From the NCBI RefSeq assembly GCF_019599145.1, contig NZ_CP080647.1, positions 9,486,001 to 9,550,000 on the forward strand: a DNA stretch of 64,000 nt, given 5' to 3'. Origin of the DNA: Streptomyces akebiae (lineage in GTDB: Bacteria > Actinomycetota > Actinomycetes > Streptomycetales > Streptomycetaceae). Positions 34,494-42,716 of the stretch are shown here, one piece after another (the first letter of the stretch is position 1; every line of letters begins with the position of its first letter). The notes beneath the pieces are model-generated. The model did no database searches. It worked only from the letters and a program-made list of their open reading frames with translations, and was not told where the DNA came from. A program made the position numbers and the translations under genes.

Positions 34494-35362
34494 AGCAGGC
34501 TCACCGCCCGGTCCACCGCCCCGGCGACATCGCCGTCCGAGGGGTAGAGCAGGGAGCGGCCCACGACCAGACCCTGAGCGGTGGGCTGCTTCAGTGCCTT
34601 GCCCCAGGAGGCGAAGGCCGCGTCGGCGTCCTTGACCTCGCCGCCCAGCAGCAGCGCGGGCAGCGTGGAGGAGGCGAGGACGCGCTCCATGTCGTCGACG
34701 ACCGGCAGCTTCAGCCAGGTGTAGGCGGTGCGGCGGCCCAGCCCGGAGGCAATGGTGACCGCCTTGACGGCGGCGTCGGTGGAGAGGTCGTTGCGGATCT
34801 TCCCGTCCTGCCAGAGGGAGAGGAACGGCTCGACCATGGCTATGAGCTGCCGGTCGTTCAGCTCGTCGACCGCGCGGGCGGTGTTCTCCAGGACCGACGG
34901 GGTGGCCGGGTCGTCGAGGGCGATGCGGGTGAGCATCTTGCCGCCGTCGAAGCCCATCGCCGCGATCGTCTCGGCGTCGTACCCGGTGAACCGGTCGTCG
35001 ATCTCGAACACCGAACCCGCCAGCCCACCGCGGTTCATGGAACCGAAGACGCTCTTGCCGTCGAGGACGCCGAGCAGCAGCAGGTCCTCCAGGATGTCGG
35101 CGGTGGCCAGGACGCCGGTCACTCCGGGCCGTTCCAGCGCCACGCACAGGCGGTCGAGCAGCTTGAAGCGGTCGGCCATGGCGGTCGGGTCGCCGCCTAC
35201 GCCGTTGGCACCTCGCGCCGGATGGTCGGCGGCGATGATCATGGCTTTACCGTGCTCGCCGAGCAGCGAGGTCGCCCTCACACGGCGGGCGGCGGCCGCC
35301 GCGATGGCACCGGGGTCGTTGACGCGGGCCCCCACGATCCGGCTCACATTGTCGGGCAGCAT
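34490..35362 (-). CDS. Cgl0158-family (beta/alpha)8 aldolase, probable DKGP aldolase
   Basis: A 290-residue TIM barrel of the class I aldolase (DeoC/LacD-like) type: MIIAADHPARGANGV, FGSMNRGGLAGSVFEIDDRF, a probable Schiff-base lysine in YTWLKLPVV, and ALLLGGEVKDAD. This family sits beside iolC in actinobacteria (Corynebacterium Cgl0158) where Bacillus has iolJ. It probably cleaves 2-deoxy-5-keto-gluconate 6-phosphate into DHAP and malonate semialdehyde; this assignment is by context. ATG 35362 starts 4 bases after the iolC stop and is preceded by GAGAGGTG. An ATG 21 bases upstream would overlap iolC. Confidence 0.82.
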   Translation of the reverse strand: MLPDNVSRIVGARVNDPGAIAAAAARRVRATSLLGEHGKAMIIAADHPARGANGVGGDPTAMADRFKLLDRLCVALERPGVTGVLATADILEDLLLLGVLDGKSVFGSMNRGGLAGSVFEIDDRFTGYDAETIAAMGFDGGKMLTRIALDDPATPSVLENTARAVDELNDRQLIAMVEPFLSLWQDGKIRNDLSTDAAVKAVTIASGLGRRTAYTWLKLPVVDDMERVLASSTLPALLLGGEVKDADAAFASWGKALKQPTAQGLVVGRSLLYPSDGDVAGAVDRAVSLL

Positions 35363-35366
35363 GGCG

Positions 35367-36335
35367 TCACACCTCTCGTTCATCGGATGCGAGGGCTGCC
35401 TCGCGGAGCTTGGCCGCGACCTCGGCCTCGGTGGGCATGGCGTCGGAGCAGGACAGTCGGCCCGCCACGATCGCGCCGGCGGCATTGGCGAAGGACACCG
35501 TGCGGCGCGTGTCCCAGCCGGACAGCAGCCCGTGGCACAGCGCGCCGCCGAAGGCGTCCCCCGCGCCGAGACCGTTGACGACGTCGACGGGCACCGGCGG
35601 GATCTCGGCGGTCGAGCCGTCCCGGGTCATGGCCAGCACGCCCTTGGGGCCCTGCTTGACCACGGCGAGCTCGACCCCGGCGGCGAGCAGTGCCTTCGCG
35701 GCGGCGTACGGCTCGCGCTCCCCGGTCGCCACCTCGCACTCGTCGAGGTTGCCGACGGCGACGGTGGTGTGGCGCAGGGCCTCGGCGTAGTACGTACGGG
35801 CCTGGTCCGGGTCGTTCCAGAACATCGGCCGCCAGTCCAGGTCGAAGACCGTCGTGCCCGCCTTCGCCCGATGCGCCAGCGCCGCGAGGGTGGCCGAGCG
35901 GCTCGGCTCCTCGCTCAGCCCCGTCCCGGTCATCCAGAAGACGCTGGCGTCGCGCACGGCGTCCAGGTCGAGCTCGTCGGGACGGATGTCCAGGTCAGGG
36001 GCCTTGGGCAGGCGGTAGAAGTACAGCGGGAAGTCGTCCGGCGGGAAGATCTCGCAGAACGTCACCGGCGTCGGCGCGATGTCCGACGTCCCCACGAAGC
36101 CGGCGTCGACGCCGTATCCCTCCAGCGCCTGCCGGACGAAGTCCCCGAACGGGTCGCGGCCCGTCTTGGTGACGACGCTCGCGGTGTGCCCGTAACGGGC
36201 GGCGGCCACCGCGACGTTGGTGGGGCTGCCGCCGAGGTACTTGCCGAACGACGTGACCTCGGCCAGCCCCACACCCGTCTGAAGCGGATACACATCCACC
36301 CCCACACGGCCCATGGTCAGCACTTCGAACGGCAT
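35367..36335 (-). CDS. iolC: 5-dehydro-2-deoxygluconokinase
   Basis: A 322-residue PfkB-family kinase. The opening VLTMGRVGVDVYPLQTGVGL is followed by SFGKYLGGSPTNVAVAAARYG, the N-terminal PfkB signature. The C-terminal signature with the catalytic aspartate is VVNGLGAGDAFGGALCHGL. The enzyme phosphorylates 2-deoxy-5-keto-gluconate. It is the first gene of a seven-gene, closely spaced minus-strand operon reaching to 27467. The operator palindrome at 36356-36371 lies only 20 bases upstream of its ATG. Confidence 0.95.
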   Translation of the reverse strand: MPFEVLTMGRVGVDVYPLQTGVGLAEVTSFGKYLGGSPTNVAVAAARYGHTASVVTKTGRDPFGDFVRQALEGYGVDAGFVGTSDIAPTPVTFCEIFPPDDFPLYFYRLPKAPDLDIRPDELDLDAVRDASVFWMTGTGLSEEPSRSATLAALAHRAKAGTTVFDLDWRPMFWNDPDQARTYYAEALRHTTVAVGNLDECEVATGEREPYAAAKALLAAGVELAVVKQGPKGVLAMTRDGSTAEIPPVPVDVVNGLGAGDAFGGALCHGLLSGWDTRRTVSFANAAGAIVAGRLSCSDAMPTEAEVAAKLREAALASDEREV

Positions 36336-36355
36336 AACGGCAGCTCCCCTTCTTC

Positions 36356-36414
36356 CTTAAAGCGCTTTAAGCGACTGCGGCGAGAACGATGCCTTCTGAC
36401 ATATGTCATGTCAA
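36356..36414 (-). promoter_or_regulatory. iolC operon promoter with LacI-type operator (site C) and second palindrome
   Basis: Minus strand: TTGACA (36414-36409), then the perfect palindrome TGACATATGTCA (36408-36397), then CTTAAAGCGCTTTAAG (36371-36356), a perfect 16-bp palindrome just upstream of iolC. The best -10 guess is CATCGT, 17 bases after TTGACA. The layout repeats that of sites A, B and D but adds a second possible operator between the promoter boxes. Confidence 0.7.
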
Positions 36415-36436
36415 TCGGTTGTTAGGTCAATCGATC

Positions 36437-37294
36437 TCAGGACCAAGTGGTCAGGTACTCGTCGATCTTCTTCCGCATGAAGACGGACGACTCCTTCGCG
36501 CGGTCCTCCCAGGCGAAGACGCAGGACGTGAGAGTGCCGTCGAAGCCGTTCGCGCGCAGTTCGCGGAAGAGCTCGTCGAAGTCGACCTCGCCCTGACCCA
36601 TGTCGAGGTGCTGGTGGACGCGTGCTGTCGTGCCGGGCGGGTTGAGGATGTAGCGGTTGCCGGAGGACGCCGTGTGGTCGAAGACGTCGGCCAGATGGAC
36701 ATGGGTGAGCAGATCGCCCGCGTGCTTGATGATGCCGGGGGCGTCATTGCCGATGTGGAAGGTGTGCGGGGCGCAGTAGAGGAAACTGACGCTGGGGTGG
36801 TTGATCCCGCGGATCAGGTTCACCGCGTCGTGGCCGTCCTCGATGAAGTCGTCCGGGTGCGGCTCCAGGGCGAGCTTGACGCCCTCCCGCTCGAAGAGCG
36901 GAAGGAGTTCGTCCATCGACTTCCAGAATTGGGCCTCGCTGCGGTCCGGGTCCTCGGGGCGCCCGTTGAACTCGGAGATCATGCTGTCCACACCGAGGTC
37001 CGAGCAGATCTGGATGGACCGCTTCCAGTAGCGGACGGCGGCCTGCCGCGCGTCCTCGTCGGGGCCGGACCAGCGGAAGAGGGGCAGGAGGGAGGAGATC
37101 CCGACGCCCGCCGCGTCCAGCGCCTTGCGGAACTTCCGTACGGTGGCGTCGTCCACGCGCGGATGGCGGAAGAAGGGGATGAAGTCCTCTCGGGGGGAGA
37201 GCTCGATCCATTCGTAGCCCAACTCGGCGACTACGGCGGGCAGTTCGAGGAGCGGGACATTGCGGATCATGTATGGGTCGAGGGCGATCTTCAC
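36437..37294 (-). CDS. iolH: IolH-like sugar phosphate isomerase/epimerase
   Basis: A 285-residue TIM-barrel protein with the IolH opening MKIALDPYMIRNVPLLELP and IELSPREDFIPFFRHPR. Metal-site residues are visible in ISEFNGRPE, LALEPHPDDF, VHLADVFDH and MGQGEVDFDELF. IolH proteins are found in iol clusters and thought to act on inosose isomers or late intermediates; the exact step is unsettled. It is the fourth gene of the operon starting with the second binding protein, 53 bases after the ATPase. Symbol given by family resemblance only. Confidence 0.8.
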   Translation of the reverse strand: MKIALDPYMIRNVPLLELPAVVAELGYEWIELSPREDFIPFFRHPRVDDATVRKFRKALDAAGVGISSLLPLFRWSGPDEDARQAAVRYWKRSIQICSDLGVDSMISEFNGRPEDPDRSEAQFWKSMDELLPLFEREGVKLALEPHPDDFIEDGHDAVNLIRGINHPSVSFLYCAPHTFHIGNDAPGIIKHAGDLLTHVHLADVFDHTASSGNRYILNPPGTTARVHQHLDMGQGEVDFDELFRELRANGFDGTLTSCVFAWEDRAKESSVFMRKKIDEYLTTWS

Positions 37295-37347
37295 GACGGG
37301 GTACCTTCCGGGGTGTCAGGGGAGGACGGTGGAGCGTCGGGGCCGGT

Positions 37348-38253
37348 TCACGCAGCCCCGTCCTTCGAGGTGGCCACGGGTGCGGTGAGGTCGTCCTCCT
37401 CGGGGAGTTCCTCGACGTCGACGCCGCGTACTTGGGCCAGTTCGTGTTTGAGGGCGGCGAGTTCGGTGCCGCCGGCCATGTGGTTGGTGAGTTCTTCGAG
37501 GCTGACCTGGTCGCGGGCGGCACTGAGTTCGAGGGTGCCCAGGCGCAGGACGCTGAAGTGGTCGCCGACCATGTAGGCGTGGTGGGGGTTGTGGGTGATG
37601 AAGATGACGCCCAGACCGCGGTCGCGGGCGGCGGCGATGTACTTCAGCACCACACCCGACTGCTTGACGCCGAGGGCGGCGGTGGGCTCGTCGAGGATGA
37701 GGACGCGGGCGCCGAAGTAGACGGCGCGGGCGATGGCCACGCACTGGCGCTGGCCGCCGGAGAGGGTACCGATGGGCTGGTCGAGGTCGTCCAGGACGAT
37801 GCCCATGTTGCGCAGTTCCTCGTCGGCGGTCTTCTTCATCCTGTCGATGTCGAGGCGGCGGACGGGCCAGGGGCCGCGGGTGAATTCGGAGCCGAGGAAG
37901 AAGTTGCGCCACACCGGCATCAGGGGCACGGTCGCCAGGTCCTGGTAGACGGTGGCGATACCGGCGTCCAGCGCCTCACGGGGGGTGGAGAAGCGCACCG
38001 GCTCGCCGTCGACGAGGACATCGCCCTCGGTGTGCTGGTGCAGGCCGGAGATGATTTTGATGAGGGTGGACTTGCCGGCGCCGTTGTCGCCCAGGACACA
38101 GGTGACGCGGCCGGGGTGGACGCTGAGGTTCACGCTGTGCAGGGCGCGGACATTGCCGTAGGCCTTGCCGGTGCCGCGCAGTTCTACGACGGGGGTGTCG
38201 TTCTGAGATTCGGTGTCCGTGACGATAGCCGTGTTGGTGTTGGTGTTGGCCAT
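37348..38253 (-). CDS. Sugar ABC transporter ATP-binding protein, single-domain
   Basis: A 301-residue ATPase with Walker [15 protein letters not shown], signature [12 protein letters not shown], Walker [13 protein letters not shown] and switch ITHNPHHAY. Like the 24245-25036 ATPase it has one nucleotide-binding domain instead of the two usual in CUT2 systems. An unusual Asn/Thr-rich N-terminal tail ([13 protein letters not shown]) and an acidic C-terminal tail ([10 protein letters not shown]) extend it. ATG 38253 lies 8 bases after the permease stop; an earlier start at 38292 would overlap the permease. Confidence 0.92.
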   Translation of the reverse strand: MANTNTNTAIVTDTESQNDTPVVELRGTGKAYGNVRALHSVNLSVHPGRVTCVLGDNGAGKSTLIKIISGLHQHTEGDVLVDGEPVRFSTPREALDAGIATVYQDLATVPLMPVWRNFFLGSEFTRGPWPVRRLDIDRMKKTADEELRNMGIVLDDLDQPIGTLSGGQRQCVAIARAVYFGARVLILDEPTAALGVKQSGVVLKYIAAARDRGLGVIFITHNPHHAYMVGDHFSVLRLGTLELSAARDQVSLEELTNHMAGGTELAALKHELAQVRGVDVEELPEEDDLTAPVATSKDGAA

Positions 38254-38261
38254 GGGGTGGT

Positions 38262-39338
38262 TCACCTCCGGGTCGCCTGGCTGCGGACCCACAGATTGAC
38301 GAGGGCGGCGATCAGGAGCATCACGCCGAGGAAGGCCTTGAACCAGTCGGGGTTCCAGTTGGCGTAGACGATGCCCTGGTTGACCATGCCGAAGATGAAG
38401 GCGCCGATGACCGGGCCGATCGCCGAGCCGTAGCCGCCGGTCAGCAGACAGCCGCCGATCACCGCGGCGATGATGTACAGGAACTCGTTGCCCACGCCCT
38501 CACCGGACTGCACCGTGTTGAACGAGAACAGCAGGTGCATGCCGACGAACCAGGCCCCGGCGCCGACACCCATGAACAGCGCGACCTTCGTGAAGTTGAC
38601 GGGGACACCCACCGCGCGGGCGGAGTCCTTGTTGCCGCCGACGGCGAAGATCCAGTTGCCGAACTTGGTGCGCAGCAGCAGCCAGGTGGCGATCGCGGCG
38701 AAGACGAGCCAGTAGAAGATCGTGATTTTGAAGTCGACGCCGCCGATCGACACCTCGGACGCGAAGATGCTCTTGGCCTGGTCGAAGCCGTCCATGTCGG
38801 CGATCGAGTCACTGGCGACATTGCCGGTGAAGATCTTCGTGACAGCCAGGTTGGAGCCCTGGAGGATCAGGAACGAGCCCAGCGTGACGAGGAAGCTCGG
38901 CAGGCCGGTCTTGATGAGCAGCCAGCCGTTGAACGCGCCGACGGCGAGGGACACGAGGAGCGCGACGATCACGCCGGTCCACACGTTCACCGTCAGCTGG
39001 AAGGTGAGGATTGCCGCTGTCAGGGCGGAGGTGGTGACCGCGACGCCGGCGGACAGGTCGAACTCGCCGCCGATCATCAGCAGGGCCACCGGCAGGGCCA
39101 TGATGCCCATCACCGAGGCCTGGTAGAGCACCGTCGCCAGCGAACTGGCCTCGCGGAACGAGGGGGCCACGGAGAAGAAGAACGCGTAGACGCCGATCGC
39201 GGCTATGAGCGCGCCGACCTCGGGGCGGGCCAGCAGCCTGCGCCCCAGCGAACGCTGTACGGTGCGGCCGTCCTTGTGGGCGGCCGGCGGAGCCGGCGAC
39301 GAGGGTGAGCTCGCCGCCGGTGCCGTTGCTTGGGTCAT
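38262..39338 (-). CDS. Sugar ABC transporter permease (CUT2)
   Basis: A 358-residue protein with about ten membrane helices and the CUT2 signature [12 protein letters not shown], then [22 protein letters not shown] and [20 protein letters not shown] Pro/Ala/Ser-rich cytoplasmic N-terminus (about 25 residues) precedes the first helix. It starts 7 bases after the binding-protein stop, so the operon is tight. In the iol cluster the likely substrate is inositol or a stereoisomer; this is contextual. Confidence 0.92.
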   Translation of the reverse strand: MTQATAPAASSPSSPAPPAAHKDGRTVQRSLGRRLLARPEVGALIAAIGVYAFFFSVAPSFREASSLATVLYQASVMGIMALPVALLMIGGEFDLSAGVAVTTSALTAAILTFQLTVNVWTGVIVALLVSLAVGAFNGWLLIKTGLPSFLVTLGSFLILQGSNLAVTKIFTGNVASDSIADMDGFDQAKSIFASEVSIGGVDFKITIFYWLVFAAIATWLLLRTKFGNWIFAVGGNKDSARAVGVPVNFTKVALFMGVGAGAWFVGMHLLFSFNTVQSGEGVGNEFLYIIAAVIGGCLLTGGYGSAIGPVIGAFIFGMVNQGIVYANWNPDWFKAFLGVMLLIAALVNLWVRSQATRR

Positions 39339-39345
39339 GATCAGA

Positions 39346-40365
39346 TCACCGGGTGCCCTTCGAGGCGAACTTGGCGATCGTGTCGACGTTGTCCTTGTCG
39401 ACGAAGGCCGGGCCTGTCAGCACCGGCTCCTCGCCACCGCCGCTGTAGTTTCCGTTGTTCTTGTAGAGCCAGAGCGAGTCCACGGCCAGGTAGCCCTGCA
39501 GGTAGGGCTGCTGATCGACGGCGAACTCGATGTCGCCCGCCTTGATGGCGTCCGTGAGCTCCTTGTTCAGGTCGAACGTGGCGACCTTCGCCTTGCTGCC
39601 CGCGTCCGAGATCGACTCCACCGCCGTCAGCGCGAACGGGGCGCCGAGGGTGACGACCTGGTCGATCGAGGAGTCCTGCTTGAGCTTGGCCGAGATGGTC
39701 GACTTGGTCGCGGGCATGTCGTTGCCGTTGACGTAGAGGTTCTCGGTCTTGCCCTTGAAGGTCTTCTTCACGCCGGCGCAGCGCTGCTCCAGGCCGATGT
39801 GCCCCTGGACCTGGACGACGCAGAGCGCGTGCTTGGCGCCGGTCTCGTTGAGCTTGTTGCCGAAGGCCTGGCCGGAGACGGCCTCGTCCTGGCCGAAGAA
39901 GGAGAGCAGCCCCTGCTCCTTCCAGACGTCCATGCCGGAGTTGAAGCCGACGACGGGGATGCCGGCCTTCTGTGCCTTGGCGATGGCGTCCTTGAGGGCG
40001 TCGGGTTTGGCGAGGGTGACGGCGATGCCGTCGACCTTCTGGTCGATCGCGTTCTGGATCAGCGTCGCCTGGCCGCTGGCGCTCTCGTCGTTGGAGTAGA
40101 TCAGCTCGACGTTGTCCTTGGCGGCGGCGGCCTGGGCGCCCTTGCGGATGATGTCCCAGAACGTGTCGCCGGACGGCGCGTGAGTGACCATCGCGACCTT
40201 CATACGGGGCGTGTCGGCCTTGCCGGCCGCGGCGTCCGCCCCGCCCTCCTCGGCCTCCTTGCCGCCGGAGCTGCTGGAACAGCCCGCGAGGACCAGGGTG
40301 GCCGCGGCGGCCACGGCCACGACGGAGGCTGTTCTGCGAGAGCGGGGAAGGGAGGTTCGGTTCAT
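39346..40365 (-). CDS. Sugar ABC transporter substrate-binding lipoprotein (CUT2, inositol candidate)
   Basis: A 339-residue lipoprotein: signal peptide with AVAAAATLVLAGC lipobox. The type 1 binding fold is shown by MVTHAPSGDTFWDIIRKGAQ, VDGIAVTLAKPDAL, VVGFNSGMDVW, VVTLGAPFALTAVES and FAVDQQPYLQGYLAVD. The residues after THAPSGDTFW and around FNSGMD contact sugar in RbsB/IbpA-type proteins. First gene of the operon with permease, ATPase and iolH, under the site D promoter, and divergent from the intact LacI gene. Confidence 0.92.
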   Translation of the reverse strand: MNRTSLPRSRRTASVVAVAAAATLVLAGCSSSSGGKEAEEGGADAAAGKADTPRMKVAMVTHAPSGDTFWDIIRKGAQAAAAKDNVELIYSNDESASGQATLIQNAIDQKVDGIAVTLAKPDALKDAIAKAQKAGIPVVGFNSGMDVWKEQGLLSFFGQDEAVSGQAFGNKLNETGAKHALCVVQVQGHIGLEQRCAGVKKTFKGKTENLYVNGNDMPATKSTISAKLKQDSSIDQVVTLGAPFALTAVESISDAGSKAKVATFDLNKELTDAIKAGDIEFAVDQQPYLQGYLAVDSLWLYKNNGNYSGGGEEPVLTGPAFVDKDNVDTIAKFASKGTR

Positions 40366-40552
40366 GATTCGTGCACCTCACTGTGCAACTGGGAGGGTCG
40401 GTGGAACGGCGGCCGTGGGGATGGATGGCGGGTGTGGCGGCCTTGATGTCCTGAGCGAGCGCCTTGTGGGCGTCGTCGCCGACGCCCGAGCCGGAGAACA
40501 CGATCCGCGCGGACCGCGCTTTCGAGCTGGCTTAGTCGGAACATCAGCACAA

Positions 40553-40604
40553 TTTAAAACGCTTTAAGTTCTGGTACTATCGGATTGTTTCGCGAGCGTG
40601 TCAA
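40553..40604 (-). promoter_or_regulatory. Promoter with LacI-type operator (site D)
   Basis: Minus strand: TTGACA (40604-40599), a 17-base spacer, GATAGT (40581-40576), 7 bases, then CTTAAAGCGTTTTAAA (40568-40553). The arrangement and the 13-base block CTGGTACTATCGG (plus strand) are shared with site A. It drives the binding protein-permease-ATPase-iolH operon. TACTAT on the plus strand could also serve the divergent lacI gene, giving autoregulation. Confidence 0.75.
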
Positions 40605-40642
40605 GGGTGTTGTGCCAGCAGATTTCCGCAGGGGAGGCGCAA

Positions 40643-41674
40643 GTGGGCGACGGTGATCCCGTACGTCACCGGAATGGCGCGAACAAGCGTCCCCGGCTGG
40701 AGGACGTGGCCGCGCGGGTGGGCCTGTCCACCGCGTCGGTGTCCCTCGTGCTGCGTGGGGTGGCCGGTCCCAGTGAGCGGACGCGGCAGCGTGTCCTCAG
40801 GGCCGCCGCGGACCTCGGCTATCAGGTGGACCGTACGGCCAGCGTGCTCGCGAGCCGCCGCAGCCGTCTGCTGGGCGTCATGATCGACATCTACAGCCCG
40901 TTCCACGCCGAGTTGGTCGACCATCTGCATGTGGCGGCCGAGGAGGTCGGCTATGACCTGGTGCTCAGCACCCTGACGCGCACCCGCGACGAGCACACGG
41001 CCGTCGAGACGCTGCTCGCCTACCGCAGCGAGGCCCTGATCCTGCTCGGCCCGACCGCCCCCGCCGCCACCCTCGCCGCGCTGGACCGCAAGTCTCCGGT
41101 CATCGCCGTCGGCCGCCGGATCTCCGACGCGGCCCTGGACGTCGTGCGCACCGCTGACGACGACGGGGTCGGGCAGATCGTCGACCATCTCGTGGGGCTC
41201 GGCCATCGTGCGATCACCTACGTCGACGGCGGCAAGGGCGTGATCGCCACCGATCGGCGCCGGGGTTACCGCACCGCCATGCGCCGCCACGGCCTGGACG
41301 AACACATCAGCGTCCTGCGCGGCGACCACACCGAAGCGGCCGGCGAGCGCGCCGCGGGCCAGCTACTCGGAGCCGGCGATCTTCCCACCGCCGTCGTCGC
41401 CTTCAACGACCAGTGCGCCATCGGCGTCCTGGCCGCCCTGGCCCGCGCCGGGGTCGAGATCCCTGGCCGGGTGTCCGTGGTCGGCTACGACGACGACACC
41501 CACTCCCGGCTGAGCTGCTTCAATCTGACCACGGTCAGCCAGGGGGCCGAGGCGCAGGCGCGGCATGCGGTGACCGCGGCCGTCGAGCGCCTCGACCAGG
41601 ACCGGACCGAACCCCGCGAGGTCGTCCTCACCCCGCGTCTCGTCCTCCGGGGGACGACGGCGAAGCCCGTCTGA
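40643..41674 (+). CDS. LacI-family regulator, probable repressor of the iol regulon
   Basis: A 343-residue LacI/GalR regulator. The helix-turn-helix with hinge is near residues 10-65 (RLEDVAARVGLSTASVSLVL, then SVLASRRSRLLGVMI). The sensor domain has ALILLGPTAPAATL, VVAFNDQCAIGVLAAL and VSVVGYDDDTHSRL. GTG 40643 was chosen because GGGGAGG lies 5 bases before it. The palindromes with a central CG at four island promoters (sites A-D) are of the type LacI proteins bind. As the only intact LacI here it is the natural candidate for all four. The effector is probably inositol or a catabolite (inference). Confidence 0.9.
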   Translation: MGDGDPVRHRNGANKRPRLEDVAARVGLSTASVSLVLRGVAGPSERTRQRVLRAAADLGYQVDRTASVLASRRSRLLGVMIDIYSPFHAELVDHLHVAAEEVGYDLVLSTLTRTRDEHTAVETLLAYRSEALILLGPTAPAATLAALDRKSPVIAVGRRISDAALDVVRTADDDGVGQIVDHLVGLGHRAITYVDGGKGVIATDRRRGYRTAMRRHGLDEHISVLRGDHTEAAGERAAGQLLGAGDLPTAVVAFNDQCAIGVLAALARAGVEIPGRVSVVGYDDDTHSRLSCFNLTTVSQGAEAQARHAVTAAVERLDQDRTEPREVVLTPRLVLRGTTAKPV

Positions 41675-41925
41675 CGTATACGTCGTGCCAGGGCGTGCCC
41701 GAGCGGTTTGATGCAGATCAGCGGTTGGATCTTGTCGGCCGCTGTGGACACGGTTCGTGCCTGCGCCGCTGTAGGGCTGACCCGCCTCCCGGTTGATCCC
41801 GTCGCCAACAGCGGGGAAGCCAGCCAGGACTGGTGAGTTTTGCGGAGGCTTGTCAGCTTGTCTCTTACCCTCTGAGGCTGTCGCGCTCGATAATGCTTTC
41901 GGGTCGCCTGGTCGTTTTCCCAACG
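41675..41925. other. Intergenic stretch between lacI and transposase relics
   Basis: About 250 bases with no recognisable gene. Several frames are open but encode nothing I know. It probably contains the distal end of the damaged insertion sequence described next; no terminal repeat was identified. Confidence 0.4.
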
Positions 41926-42716
41926 TCATAGTGGGTCGCGGGGCGGCGATTCTTGCAGCCAAGTGGTCTTCCTGGTCCGGGTGTTGAGGGGTTCGGTGCA
42001 TCGGCCGGGCAGTGTGCGGGTGCGGGCGGAGGTTCCGAATGCCCGGCGGACGCGGGCCGGGGTGAGTCGTGCGGGCTCGGTCGGCCTCTCCCAGGGGCGG
42101 CGGAGATCCGCCGCGGCTTCGCGGGTGAGCCGGAGCTGGGTGTGGGCGGCGATCACGAGCCGTTCAGAGGTCTCCGGCCTCGGGGGTGCGGATCTTCGGG
42201 CGGGTCCAGCCCCGGGTCTGCTTCATCAGCCGGAAGGTGTGTTCCAGGTCGAGGCGCCGCAGGAACGCCTGCCAGCGCACGTCGACGTCCTCGCCGCTCA
42301 GGCCGGTGGCCGACGACCGCAGCCAGAGCGGCAGCGGGTCTGCGCCGCCGGGAAGGCGGTTGACCTGGAGGCGGATCAGCGTGCCTTCGATGACGGGGAG
42401 TTCGCATGTGTGGTCGATCCACGCGGAGCGGGTGGTCAGGCGGGGGTGGATGCGGTCCCAGGCCATCGCGCGGGCGGTTCCGTACCGGTCGGTGACCTGC
42501 ACCGTGGCCGCGTCCGGATCACCCCTGGTCTCCGGCTTGGCGAAGCGGAACTCCTTGCCGTGCTTCGGCGGCCGCCCGCCCTGCGGCGGGGAGACCCAGG
42601 GCACCGGGACGGGCTTGCGCATCACCCGGTCCGTACGCATCCGGCCCAGGACCTCCACCGGCAGCCCGGCCAGGAGGTGGGCCATGCGCGGGGCGTCGTA
42701 GCCGGCGTCGAGCCAG
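41926..42716 (-). pseudogene. Transposase pseudogene truncated by the IS701-family element
   Basis: Read on the minus strand, YWLDAGYDAPRMAHLLAGLP, VLGRMRTDRVMRKPVPVPW, RWQAFLRRLDLEHTFRLMKQ and GWTRPKIRTPEA match a common Streptomyces DDE transposase family (I recall the NF041680 type). Near 42160 the frame shifts, and the C-terminus continues as VIAAHTQLRLTREAAADLRR and ARLTPARVRRAF. The N-terminal half is missing where the IS701-family element begins at 42717; it is not found on the far side of that element either. It is dead by truncation and frameshift. Confidence 0.75.
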
